Positions 1 to 5,485 of a stretch of DNA of 6,987 nucleotides are shown piece by piece. The stretch spans positions 1-6,987 of the forward strand of contig JAJRXO010000014.1 in assembly GCA_024276255.1 (NCBI GenBank). The letters run 5' to 3'. Source of the DNA: Chloroflexota bacterium. GTDB lineage: Bacteria > Chloroflexota > Anaerolineae > J102. Numbering within the stretch: position 1 is the first letter of the stretch; every line of letters starts with the position of its first letter. A program made the translations under genes and the position numbers. The notes beneath the pieces were generated by a model. The model saw nothing but the letters and a program-made list of their open reading frames with translations, ran no database searches and was not told where the DNA came from.

Positions 1-330
1 CTCGTACTGGCCACGCAACGCCCTGTGGCCACCGTGGTGGGAGGGCTGGTCAAGGCCAACCTGCCCCTGCGCCTTGTGGGAGCGGTGGCCTCGCCCGAGG
101 ATGCCAAGGTTGCCACCGGCATTGCCGGTACCGGCGCCGAACGCCTGGCCGTCCGCGGCGATTTTCTCCTCGTCTCTCACGCCCGGCTGCACCGGTTTCA
201 GGCCGCCTACATCAGCGACGCCGACATCCCCGCTTTCGTTGCCTCCATTCGCCAGTCGGGCCAGCATCGCCCCCGACCAACCATATTCACCCGCACGCCC
301 GCCTCCATTCCTCCCCCATCCCGCTTATGA
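1..330 (+). CDS. FtsK/SpoIIIE-family DNA translocase ATPase, C-terminal end (5' partial)
   Basis: The gene enters from the left edge in frame 1; 109 residues are visible before a TGA at 328-330. The first residues, LVLATQRPVATVV, match the conserved strand and TQRP motif near the end of the FtsK/SpoIIIE motor domain. The following GLVKANLPLRL, the region around GAERLAVRGDFLLV and the closing AAYISDADI also match in order (family: hexameric ATPases that pump double-stranded DNA using ATP). The Walker A and B motifs would lie upstream, outside the window. Only about 30 residues follow the motor core. They are Pro/Arg-rich, and no winged-helix gamma domain that reads KOPS/SRS sequences is visible. 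The protein is therefore more like a short-tailed or conjugation-type FtsK homologue than a canonical septal FtsK. The stop overlaps the next gene's ATG as ATGA, so the two are probably one transcript. The family call is firm; the exact role is not. Confidence 0.85.
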   Translation, partial: LVLATQRPVATVVGGLVKANLPLRLVGAVASPEDAKVATGIAGTGAERLAVRGDFLLVSHARLHRFQAAYISDADIPAFVASIRQSGQHRPRPTIFTRTPASIPPPSRL

Positions 331-713
331 AACATGTTCTGATCGCCATGCTGGTCGCTGCCACCGCCACCCTGGTGGGCGTCCTCGCCTTTCGCCTCAG
401 TGTCGACGCCCTCGCCCTGATCGTCGGCGTGCTGCTGGGCATGGCAGCCATGGTTCCTACTGTAGTTATCGGCGGGCTGGTGCTGTGCCGCTCCCTGGAG
501 AAAAAAGACACAGAGCGGTACAGCTCGCATATGACCACGCAACCCCCTGTGATCGTGGTCAGCGGCGGCATGCCCTCAACCTGGCTACCGCCTGTTCAAC
601 AGCAACAAGCCACGCCGCAGGCACTCATGAGCCAATCATCACCTGCACCCCGCAGGTTTCAGGTGCTGGGCTTTGAGGAAGAAAGCGAAATCGAGCAGGA
701 TGCCTTAATCTAG
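327..713 (+). CDS. Small two-helix membrane protein of unknown function
   Basis: I do not recognise this 128-residue protein. Residues about 3-22 and 28-53 are two strongly hydrophobic segments separated by a short turn, so it is probably a membrane hairpin. After a charged stretch (SLEKKDTER, about 56-64) comes a soluble tail of about 65 residues. The tail is Pro/Gln-rich and ends in a conserved-looking RRFQVLGFEEE and an acidic end. The ATG at 327 overlaps the TGA of the FtsK-like gene by four bases (ATGA). No Shine-Dalgarno sequence precedes it, because the upstream bases are C-rich, so translation is probably coupled to the upstream gene. That coupling suggests a membrane partner or accessory of the translocase (inference). 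The stop TAG at 711-713 is interlocked with the stop of the convergent anti-sigma gene. Confidence 0.7.
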   Translation: MKHVLIAMLVAATATLVGVLAFRLSVDALALIVGVLLGMAAMVPTVVIGGLVLCRSLEKKDTERYSSHMTTQPPVIVVSGGMPSTWLPPVQQQQATPQALMSQSSPAPRRFQVLGFEEESEIEQDALI

Positions 714-1489
714 TGAATGCGACGCGACCGCCACGTTGCCCAGGCCAGTACGCCCACCAACACAGCTAACAGACCCTCCAGCCAACGCAGGGGTTTAGTA
801 GGGGAACGCGGGGCAGGTTGGGGAACAGGTGTTGGCCGGGGTGTGAAAGTGGGACTTGGCTGGGGGGCGGACGTGGGTCGGGGCGCGAGAGTGGGCGTCG
901 GTTCGGAGGTAATGACAGCGGTTTCCTGCGCCCGTGTGATACCCATGGCTGCCACTTCCTTCGTTAGCTCCACCTTCTTTTCAACCTCTACTTCCTTCAT
1001 TACCATGGGTTCCGACGGAGACGCGGCCATGGGAGCAGCCATATCTTCTGTGCGCAGGCCTTCTACTTCCGCTTCGGTAGAGGAAGCGGGGGCCTCCTCC
1101 ACGACAGCCGGCGCAAAAGCTATCTGCGGCTGACTGGCTGGCGCAACCACGCCGCCAAAGTCGAGCCCCAACACGAGAGCGAGGGCGATTGCCGCCACGG
1201 CCGTGGCGGCCGGAAGCAATCGCTGCCATAACGTAATCCTCCGCCGCTCTCGATGGGGCTGCACCTGTGCCTCCGAAAGCACAAATGCTCGCGGCACCGG
1301 CATCGGCTCCATCTGCGCCATCAGATCAACGGTCATCTGAAGCTCGGCCAGGCGGCGCCGCAGCGCAGGTTGAGCCTGCAATGCCGCTTCCACGCGCGCC
1401 CGGTCGGCCGGCGTCAATTCAGAATCGATGTAGGCCGAAAGTAACTCGTCACTGATGGAAGAGCGAGAAGAAGGAAAAGAAAAGATCAT
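710..1489 (-). CDS. Anti-sigma-like membrane protein with two TM segments and a Pro/Thr-rich linker
   Basis: Probable cognate anti-sigma factor of the ECF sigma gene just upstream. From the ATG at 1489 it has 259 residues. Residues about 13-60 (ISDELLSAYIDSELTPADRA onward) have the short helical form of cytoplasmic anti-sigma domains, which clamp sigma regions 2 and 4. The HxxxCxxC zinc motif of ZAS proteins is absent, and I see no Cys at all. TM1 is about 91-109. A linker of about 125 residues follows, with a Lys/Glu/Val segment (about 165-180) and a Pro/Thr-rich stretch (195-232). A second hydrophobic helix (236-252) precedes the basic end WRSRRIH. Both termini would be cytoplasmic with the linker outside, whereas a single TM is usual. 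A TTG at 1495 is in frame and abuts the sigma stop; I prefer the ATG six bases on. The Shine-Dalgarno is weak in either case, which suggests coupled translation. Function is inferred mainly from position and the N-terminal domain. Confidence 0.75.
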   Translation of the reverse strand: MIFSFPSSRSSISDELLSAYIDSELTPADRARVEAALQAQPALRRRLAELQMTVDLMAQMEPMPVPRAFVLSEAQVQPHRERRRITLWQRLLPAATAVAAIALALVLGLDFGGVVAPASQPQIAFAPAVVEEAPASSTEAEVEGLRTEDMAAPMAASPSEPMVMKEVEVEKKVELTKEVAAMGITRAQETAVITSEPTPTLAPRPTSAPQPSPTFTPRPTPVPQPAPRSPTKPLRWLEGLLAVLVGVLAWATWRSRRIH

Positions 1490-1495
1490 AAACAA

Positions 1496-2101
1496 TTAAG
1501 AAGACATGGGAGTAGCATTTTTAAGACGATAGCGGGGGGGTAAATGTTCCTCGTGCGCCTGCAGGATGACGCGCAATTTGCCGCGAGCCCGGCTCAGCCG
1601 CGACTTCACGGTCCCCAGCGAAATGCCCATCGTCTGGGCGATCTCATCGTATGACATGCCCTGCACATCGGAAAGCACAACCACCATGCGCTGCTCTGGC
1701 GGCAGTTGCGACAGCGCCCACTGCAAGATCTGCGCCAGTTCTCGCCGCTCGGCATGAGCATCCGGGCCTTCTCCCGGATCCGTAAGGCGCACGCTATGCT
1801 CGGGGCTCACCAGCACATCATCCAGGCTATCTGTGGAGCGCCGCTTGGCGGCCCGTAACATATCGTAGCAGGTATTTGTAACAATACGCAGCAGCCAGGC
1901 CTTAAACGACTGACCTCGAAAGCGATCCAGGGCCTTGTACGCCTTGATGAAGGCATCCTGGGTGGCATCCGCCGCCAGATCCGGCTGGCCCATCACCCGA
2001 TAGGCCACATTGTAGGCCAGCGACTGGTATTTCAGAACCAGTTGATTGAAGGCTGGCAGATCACCCGCTTTCGCGGCCTGTACCAGTTCCTGCTCATTCA
2101 T
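1496..2101 (-). CDS. ECF-type RNA polymerase sigma factor (sigma-70 family, RpoE/SigW-like)
   Basis: A 201-residue alternative sigma factor that would direct RNA polymerase to a stress or envelope regulon. Region 2 covers residues about 10-88, including DATQDAFIKAYKALDRF (45-61) and WLLRIVTNTCYDMLR (69-83), the core-binding and -10-recognition segments typical of ECF sigmas. An acidic linker of about 30 residues follows. Region 4 (about 121-172) has LSQLPPEQRMVVVLSDVQG and the helix-turn-helix MSYDEIAQTMGISLGTVKSR, which reads the -35 element. Region 1 and region 3 are absent, as expected for ECFs. I chose the ATG at 2101 because it gives the usual MNEQELVQAAKAGD start; a GTG at 2122 would add seven residues. 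The TAA at 1496-1498 lies just before the anti-sigma gene, so the two form an operon. The specific ECF subgroup and trigger cannot be read from the sequence. Confidence 0.93.
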   Translation of the reverse strand: MNEQELVQAAKAGDLPAFNQLVLKYQSLAYNVAYRVMGQPDLAADATQDAFIKAYKALDRFRGQSFKAWLLRIVTNTCYDMLRAAKRRSTDSLDDVLVSPEHSVRLTDPGEGPDAHAERRELAQILQWALSQLPPEQRMVVVLSDVQGMSYDEIAQTMGISLGTVKSRLSRARGKLRVILQAHEEHLPPRYRLKNATPMSS

Positions 2102-2134
2102 GGCCTGCTCGATCCTGCCCACAACAGCCCCGCA

Positions 2135-2154
2135 CAGCCGCCGATGGGCGGCTG
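2135..2154. repeat. Perfect 8-bp inverted repeat in the sigma-gene leader
   Basis: CAGCCGCC (2135-2142) and GGCGGCTG (2147-2154) are exact reverse complements around a four-base GATG loop. The repeat lies 34-53 bases upstream of the sigma ATG, between it and the divergent tRNA promoter. No T-tract follows on either strand, so it is not an intrinsic terminator. In the sigma mRNA it could form a stable leader hairpin; in DNA it could be a protein-binding site. Its role is unknown. Confidence 0.5.
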
Positions 2155-2192
2155 CCCCTGCCGGAAAACCATGAAAACAAAGGGCGTGTGAC

Positions 2193-2221
2193 TTGACGAA
2201 GACATATTGCTTGGTTATACT
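2193..2221 (+). promoter_or_regulatory. Housekeeping sigma-70/SigA-type promoter for tRNA-Leu
   Basis: TTGACG (2193-2198, five of six matches to the TTGACA -35 box) and TATACT (2216-2221, five of six matches to the TATAAT -10 box) are separated by exactly 17 bases. Transcription would start near 2228, giving a very short 5' leader before the tRNA at 2231. Both the fit to consensus and the position directly before a tRNA gene support the call. Confidence 0.85.
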
Positions 2222-2230
2222 CGCATAAAA

Positions 2231-2315
2231 GCCGAAGTGGCGGAATAGGCAGACGCGACGGTCTCAAAAACCGTTGGAGATTAGCTCCATGTGGGTTCGA
2301 GTCCCACCTTCGGCA
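2231..2315 (+). tRNA. trnL(caa): tRNA-Leu (anticodon CAA)
   Basis: An 85-base class II tRNA that decodes UUG leucine codons. The acceptor stem is GCCGAAG (2231-2237) paired with CTTCGGC (2308-2314), with discriminator A at 2315. The D arm has GCG/CGC pairs and the GG of the D-loop. The anticodon stem ACGGT/ACCGT (2258-2262 and 2270-2274) closes the loop CTCAAAA, with anticodon CAA at 2265-2267. The long variable arm TGGAGATTAGCTCCAT (2275-2290) is characteristic of Leu and Ser. The T arm is GTGGG-TTCGAGT-CCCAC (2291-2307). The 3' CCA is not encoded (CTG follows the discriminator), so it would be added by nucleotidyltransferase. The discriminator A fits bacterial tRNA-Leu. Confidence 0.97.
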
Positions 2316-2341
2316 CTGAAACGCTTGCCAGCATTATAACA

Positions 2342-2426
2342 AACAAGTGGGTCGGGCTGCCAGAGCAGGCCGGAACGTTGGATATCCAGCACCGGATGTT
2401 ATGCAGCCCGATTTCTTGTTATTTTG
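2342..2426 (+). terminator. Large structured hairpin with U-rich tail after tRNA-Leu (possible terminator or attenuator)
   Basis: TCGGGCTGC (2352-2360) is exactly complementary to GCAGCCCGA (2403-2411). The stem can be extended through G-T pairs and AACAAG/CTTGTT (2342-2347 with 2415-2420). A T-rich run (2412-2426) follows the inner stem. This could terminate the tRNA transcript, although the 42-base loop is unusually long. The loop holds a perfect palindrome, TGGATATCCA (2379-2388). The left arm can instead pair locally: CTGC (2357-2360) with GCAG (2365-2368). The two folds exclude one another. The spacer ends with a weak GAGAG ribosome-binding site (2449-2453) for the next gene. No convincing separate promoter was found; TATAAC at 2335-2340 lacks a good -35 box. 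Confidence 0.4.
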
Positions 2427-2462
2427 TCTGGCCGGATTCTCCTCATACGAGAGTAACACACC

Positions 2463-3725
2463 ATGAAACAATCCACACGATCCCTCTGGCTCCTTGCCCT
2501 GGTGGCCTTGCTGGCCGGTTTTTTGCTGGGCACGTGGGTGGGATGGCGCTGGCTACCGTCAGCCCGCACATCGCTCAGCGCCCTGCCCGGTGAAACCAAA
2601 GACGAGTTTGTGACGCTGGTTGCCCTGGGCTATGCCAGCACCGGCGATCTCGAAGCAGCAAAAGAACGATTGCAGCAACTCGAAGCCCCTAATCTGGCGC
2701 AGTTGGTGGCCGGAGTGACCGAACGCAGGGCACAGGCCGGTGATTCGGGCGCCGATCTCAGCGCCCTGGCGTCGCTTGCCGTAAGACTGGGGATACAGGA
2801 AGGCGCGGTGGCAGCCTATCTGCCCACGGCCACCCCCATCCCTCAGCCCACGGCTACCTCGCTCCCTCCCACGGCCACGCCACTGCCCCCCAGCCCCACG
2901 CCAACCACCCCGCCGGCCACGCCCACTGCGCCTCCTGTCACCCAACCAACTGCCACGGCCACGCCGGTGCCGGCCACGCCCACCCCCACGCCCGCACCGC
3001 AGGTTGTGGCCGACGGCCCCATCAACATACGCAGCGGCCCCGGCACTGATTATCCCGTTGTCAGCGCCCTGCAAAACGGCGAAAGTGCCGCCATCACCGG
3101 CGTCAACGACGATCAATCATGGTGGCAGATCCAGATGACTGACGGTTCCAGCGGCTGGGTTTACAGCCAGATCATCCCCACGACAGGCGACACCGATCAG
3201 ATACCCACCATCAGCGACATCCCGGCGCCACCACCGACGCCCACCCCCGCTGCACCGCCGACAGCCACACCCGCCCCCAAACCGGCTATCGATTTCGTGC
3301 TGGAATCGATCCGCCTGTGGGGCCCGGTGGAAAACGGCGGCTATTTTGATGGCCCCTCTCTGCACTGCGGTGAAAAGCGTCAGTTGCGCGCTATCGTCCT
3401 CGATGCCGCGGGCCAGCCCCTCAATGGCGTCACCCTCTTGGGCATTTACAGCCGCGTCGAGCAGGTGACAGGCAGCAAGGGCCCTGGTATGGCCGAATGG
3501 ATCCTGGGTGACGGCGATGGCCTGCGCGTGGTTCGTGACACAGACGGACGCCAGGTAAGCAGCGACTCTGCCGAAGGCTTGGTCACCGATCCCGCACGCA
3601 TCAGCGACGAGCAGTTCATCGCAGCCGGTTATTGCACAGATGCAGCCAGTTGTCAGGCCTTACGCGACAGCAATGCCTGCCATGGCCACTATTCGTGGGA
3701 TGTCACCTTCCGACGGAGTTACTGA
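2463..3725 (+). CDS. Membrane-anchored extracytoplasmic SH3b-domain protein with Pro/Thr-rich linkers
   Basis: A 420-residue envelope protein. Residues 7-29 form one hydrophobic helix after a short basic N-terminus: an uncleaved signal anchor, with the rest outside. Residues about 44-118 look helical. A Pro/Thr linker follows (about 120-180, repeats such as PTATP and TPTPTPAP). An SH3b (SH3_3-type) domain spans about 181-240, with the signature INIRSGPGTDYPVVSALQNG and later WWQIQMTDGSSGWVYSQII. SH3b domains usually bind cell-wall or other extracellular ligands. A second Pro/Thr linker (254-274) leads to a C-terminal domain (about 276-420) that I do not recognise. It has Cys302, Cys391, Cys397 and Cys406, which could form two disulfides, and ends in CHGHYSWDVTF. 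The ATG at 2463 has only a weak GAGAG nine bases upstream. No catalytic domain is visible, so the protein may be an adhesin, wall binder or sensor. A strong hairpin terminator follows 24 bases after the stop. Confidence 0.85.
   Translation: MKQSTRSLWLLALVALLAGFLLGTWVGWRWLPSARTSLSALPGETKDEFVTLVALGYASTGDLEAAKERLQQLEAPNLAQLVAGVTERRAQAGDSGADLSALASLAVRLGIQEGAVAAYLPTATPIPQPTATSLPPTATPLPPSPTPTTPPATPTAPPVTQPTATATPVPATPTPTPAPQVVADGPINIRSGPGTDYPVVSALQNGESAAITGVNDDQSWWQIQMTDGSSGWVYSQIIPTTGDTDQIPTISDIPAPPPTPTPAAPPTATPAPKPAIDFVLESIRLWGPVENGGYFDGPSLHCGEKRQLRAIVLDAAGQPLNGVTLLGIYSRVEQVTGSKGPGMAEWILGDGDGLRVVRDTDGRQVSSDSAEGLVTDPARISDEQFIAAGYCTDAASCQALRDSNACHGHYSWDVTFRRSY
2821..2998 (+). repeat. Degenerate Pro/Thr codon repeats (low-complexity linker DNA)
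   Basis: Irregular repeats built on CCCACGGCCACGCC-like units encode the Pro/Thr/Ala linker before the SH3b domain. A shorter stretch of the same kind lies at about 3231-3284, after that domain. The DNA is almost free of runs of A or T and is very C-rich on the plus strand. Such arrays can change length by slippage. This is coding low complexity, not a mobile element. Confidence 0.7.
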
Positions 3726-3749
3726 TACCCCACCTGGAACTCAAATCAA

Positions 3750-3785
3750 ACCGCCGCCAGCAGCAAACTGGCGGCGGTATTTTTT
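3750..3785. terminator. Strong intrinsic terminator between convergent genes
   Basis: An 11-bp perfect stem (ACCGCCGCCAG at 3750-3760 with CTGGCGGCGGT at 3768-3778) has a seven-base loop, CAGCAAA. An A and six Ts (3780-3785) follow it on the plus strand, which is a textbook terminator for the SH3b gene. It lies 24 bases from both the plus-strand stop (3725) and the minus-strand stop (3803). On the minus strand the bases after the stem read TTGATTTGAG, a weaker U-rich tail, so it may also stop the PFOR operon. Confidence 0.9.
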
Positions 3786-3802
3786 GGGGGGAATGGGGTT
3801 GC

Positions 3803-5443
3803 TCAGCGAATTCCGGCCAGGTCCTGTAATAGACGCCAATTGGCCAGGCGATCTTCCTCGGCGGCCAGCAGGGAGGGGCCGGGGTTGCCGTCTTTGTCGA
3901 AATTCTTGGCGAAGCGGCCTTTACCGCGAGCAAAATCAATGAAAGTGAACGGCTTCTTGGTCTTGGGATCGATATACCAATCCGCCTTCACATTCGGGTT
4001 GCCCTTCAGGCTGAGCCGCTCCCGGATCGTATCGCCCTTGCGCGGATCATAAACCATGAGCGGGAATGCCCGGCTGTCGACTGCGGCGCGAGCGCGCTGT
4101 TGCGACTCGTAATCAGCCACACCATGCTCAGGCTGGCACGTGGTATACACACTGATCACGGCCGGGCCGGGAAACTCGTTGGCTTCCATGATGACGCGAT
4201 AGAAGTGATTCATGTGTGCGGGCGTGGTCTGGGCCACGTAGACATGGGGGTGCATCATGGCGATCTGGGCCAGTTCCTTGCGCCGTTCCTGTTTGCCCAT
4301 GATCTTCGTGCCAAAGGGACTCATCTTGGCCCCCTGAGAAGAAAAGGTTGCTGTGGAGGCCTGACCGCCGGTGTTGGAGTACACCTGCGTATCCAGCACC
4401 AATACCTTGATATCCATACCACTGGCCAGCATCCGGCTGAGCGGGCCAAAGCCGATGTCGATCATGGCGCCGTCGCCACCTATTACCCACAGACGTTTAT
4501 CATGCCAGCCCAGCTGATCCCAACGCGCCCGGATGCCCATGGCGTCGGTGGCTGCATTCTCAAACAATGAGTTGGTCCACGAAACCTTCCAGGGATTGTA
4601 GGGATAGGTGCTGCCGTACACGGTCGAACAACCCGTGGCATTGACGATGGCGATGTTTTCAGTGCCGACCTGGAAAGCGGTGGCGGCAACCCACATGCGC
4701 AGGGCCGTGGCTTCACCACAACCGGCACAGGCGCCTGCCCCGCCCACAAAGGCCAGGCTTTCATCTTTGAGCATGATGTCGACCAGCACGCGTTCATTGA
4801 TGAACCGATCCGGGGTTGGCGGCAGGCTGCGGAAGAAATCGAAGGCGTTTTTATAACGCGGCACGGTGTCTTCGTCCTTTTCGATCATCTTCAGGGCATT
4901 GTAACCCAAATCCGCACACACCTGTACGCACTCGGCACAGCCCTTGCACTTGGTGGGATCGATGAAAATGCCGAATTTGCCACCACTGCCAGGCGCTTTC
5001 TTTTCGGGCACCTTGTAAAACTTGTTCGTTTCTGCCCACTGCTGGCCCAGCCACCCGGCCTCGTCGGCAGGATATGCTTCCAGTGCGGTATTCAGCACCT
5101 GGGGCTCGACCACCTTGCCCAGAATGGCCGTATCGGGACATTCGGTGACACAGCTCATACAGCCCACGCAGTTGTTGTGATCAAATTCGGGGATCTCGGG
5201 GGCGATGTAGGAAAAATCGCGATACGCGCCGGTTCCCGGCGGCACCAACGAACGGGCAACACCGAGATCGGCGGGGAGGATGCTGTCGTTGGCCTCGTTG
5301 TAAGCGCCGATCACACGATCATTGAAATCGGCAATATAACTATCCAGATCAAAGGCCGGTAATTCGGGCACCTGGGCCGTCTCTGGGGCAGACGTTGTCG
5401 TACTTTCTTCGTCAATAAGGATAATAGGGCTATTTGTAGCCAT
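3803..5443 (-). CDS. Pyruvate:ferredoxin oxidoreductase, fused delta (2x[4Fe-4S]) and beta (thiamine diphosphate) subunit
   Basis: C-terminal half of a NifJ-type PFOR (pyruvate + CoA + oxidised ferredoxin to acetyl-CoA + CO2 + reduced ferredoxin), cytoplasmic, 546 residues. Residues 1-45 are an acidic, Thr-rich leader. Residues about 55-88 (ILPADLGVARSLVPPGTGAY onward) align with the EKR domain, but the EKR motif itself is not kept. Two ferredoxin motifs follow: Cys92, 95, 98, 102 and Cys166, 169, 172, 176; the second lacks the usual Pro after its last Cys. The beta part starts near 210. Its GACAGCGE (237-244) supplies Cys239 and Cys242, which with Cys272 and Cys436 fit the ligands of the cluster nearest the thiamine. 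GGDG (322-325) and NTGG (357-360) form the Mg/thiamine-diphosphate motif. All cofactor residues I can check are present, so it should be active with the upstream alpha-gamma gene, 42 bases away. Related 2-oxoacid substrates are possible, but the NifJ-like order favours pyruvate. Confidence 0.93.
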   Translation of the reverse strand: MATNSPIILIDEESTTTSAPETAQVPELPAFDLDSYIADFNDRVIGAYNEANDSILPADLGVARSLVPPGTGAYRDFSYIAPEIPEFDHNNCVGCMSCVTECPDTAILGKVVEPQVLNTALEAYPADEAGWLGQQWAETNKFYKVPEKKAPGSGGKFGIFIDPTKCKGCAECVQVCADLGYNALKMIEKDEDTVPRYKNAFDFFRSLPPTPDRFINERVLVDIMLKDESLAFVGGAGACAGCGEATALRMWVAATAFQVGTENIAIVNATGCSTVYGSTYPYNPWKVSWTNSLFENAATDAMGIRARWDQLGWHDKRLWVIGGDGAMIDIGFGPLSRMLASGMDIKVLVLDTQVYSNTGGQASTATFSSQGAKMSPFGTKIMGKQERRKELAQIAMMHPHVYVAQTTPAHMNHFYRVIMEANEFPGPAVISVYTTCQPEHGVADYESQQRARAAVDSRAFPLMVYDPRKGDTIRERLSLKGNPNVKADWYIDPKTKKPFTFIDFARGKGRFAKNFDKDGNPGPSLLAAEEDRLANWRLLQDLAGIR

Positions 5444-5455
5444 GAGATTGTATCT

Positions 5456-5461
5456 ACCTCC
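5456..5461 (-). promoter_or_regulatory. Strong Shine-Dalgarno site of the PFOR delta-beta gene
   Basis: GGAGGT on the minus strand, in the 42-base gap between the two PFOR genes, lies 12 bases before the ATG at 5443. It supports that start and independent, efficient translation of the second subunit. The spacing is slightly longer than usual. Confidence 0.7.
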
Positions 5462-5485
5462 GGTTAGGCAGGGATTATCGGGAGA

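Noticed and set aside
74..676. 200-residue plus-strand open frame spanning the FtsK-like and small membrane genes
   Set aside because: Its translation is Pro/Arg/Ser-rich with no recognisable motif. The two overlapping frames have a clear FtsK match and clean membrane helices.
717..1133. Plus-strand open frame antisense to the anti-sigma gene
   Set aside because: Gly-rich composition from the complement of Pro/Thr codons; no ribosome-binding site or domain.
2196..2220. ECF-type autoregulatory promoter for the sigma gene on the minus strand (AACC ... CGTC)
   Set aside because: The -35-like element lacks the GGAAC core and the spacing (14-15 bases) is short. It overlaps the much better tRNA promoter on the other strand, so I could not call it.
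2335..2340. TATAAC as a -10 box of a separate promoter for the SH3b gene
   Set aside because: No acceptable -35 hexamer lies 16-18 bases upstream, where the tRNA 3' end is. Too weak to list as a promoter.
2559..3116. Long Gly/Arg-rich open frame on the minus strand opposite the SH3b gene
   Set aside because: It mirrors the C-rich Pro/Thr codon repeats of a well-supported gene. Its Gly/Arg low complexity has no domain signature, so it is a compositional shadow.
3750..3778. Hairpin considered as a repeat or mobile-element end
   Set aside because: Its position between two convergent stops, plus the T-tract, is fully explained by a terminator. No second copy is seen in the window.
4100..4570. 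156-residue plus-strand open frame inside the PFOR delta-beta gene
   Set aside because: It lies antisense to strongly conserved thiamine-binding sequence. Nothing in its translation resembles a family I know.
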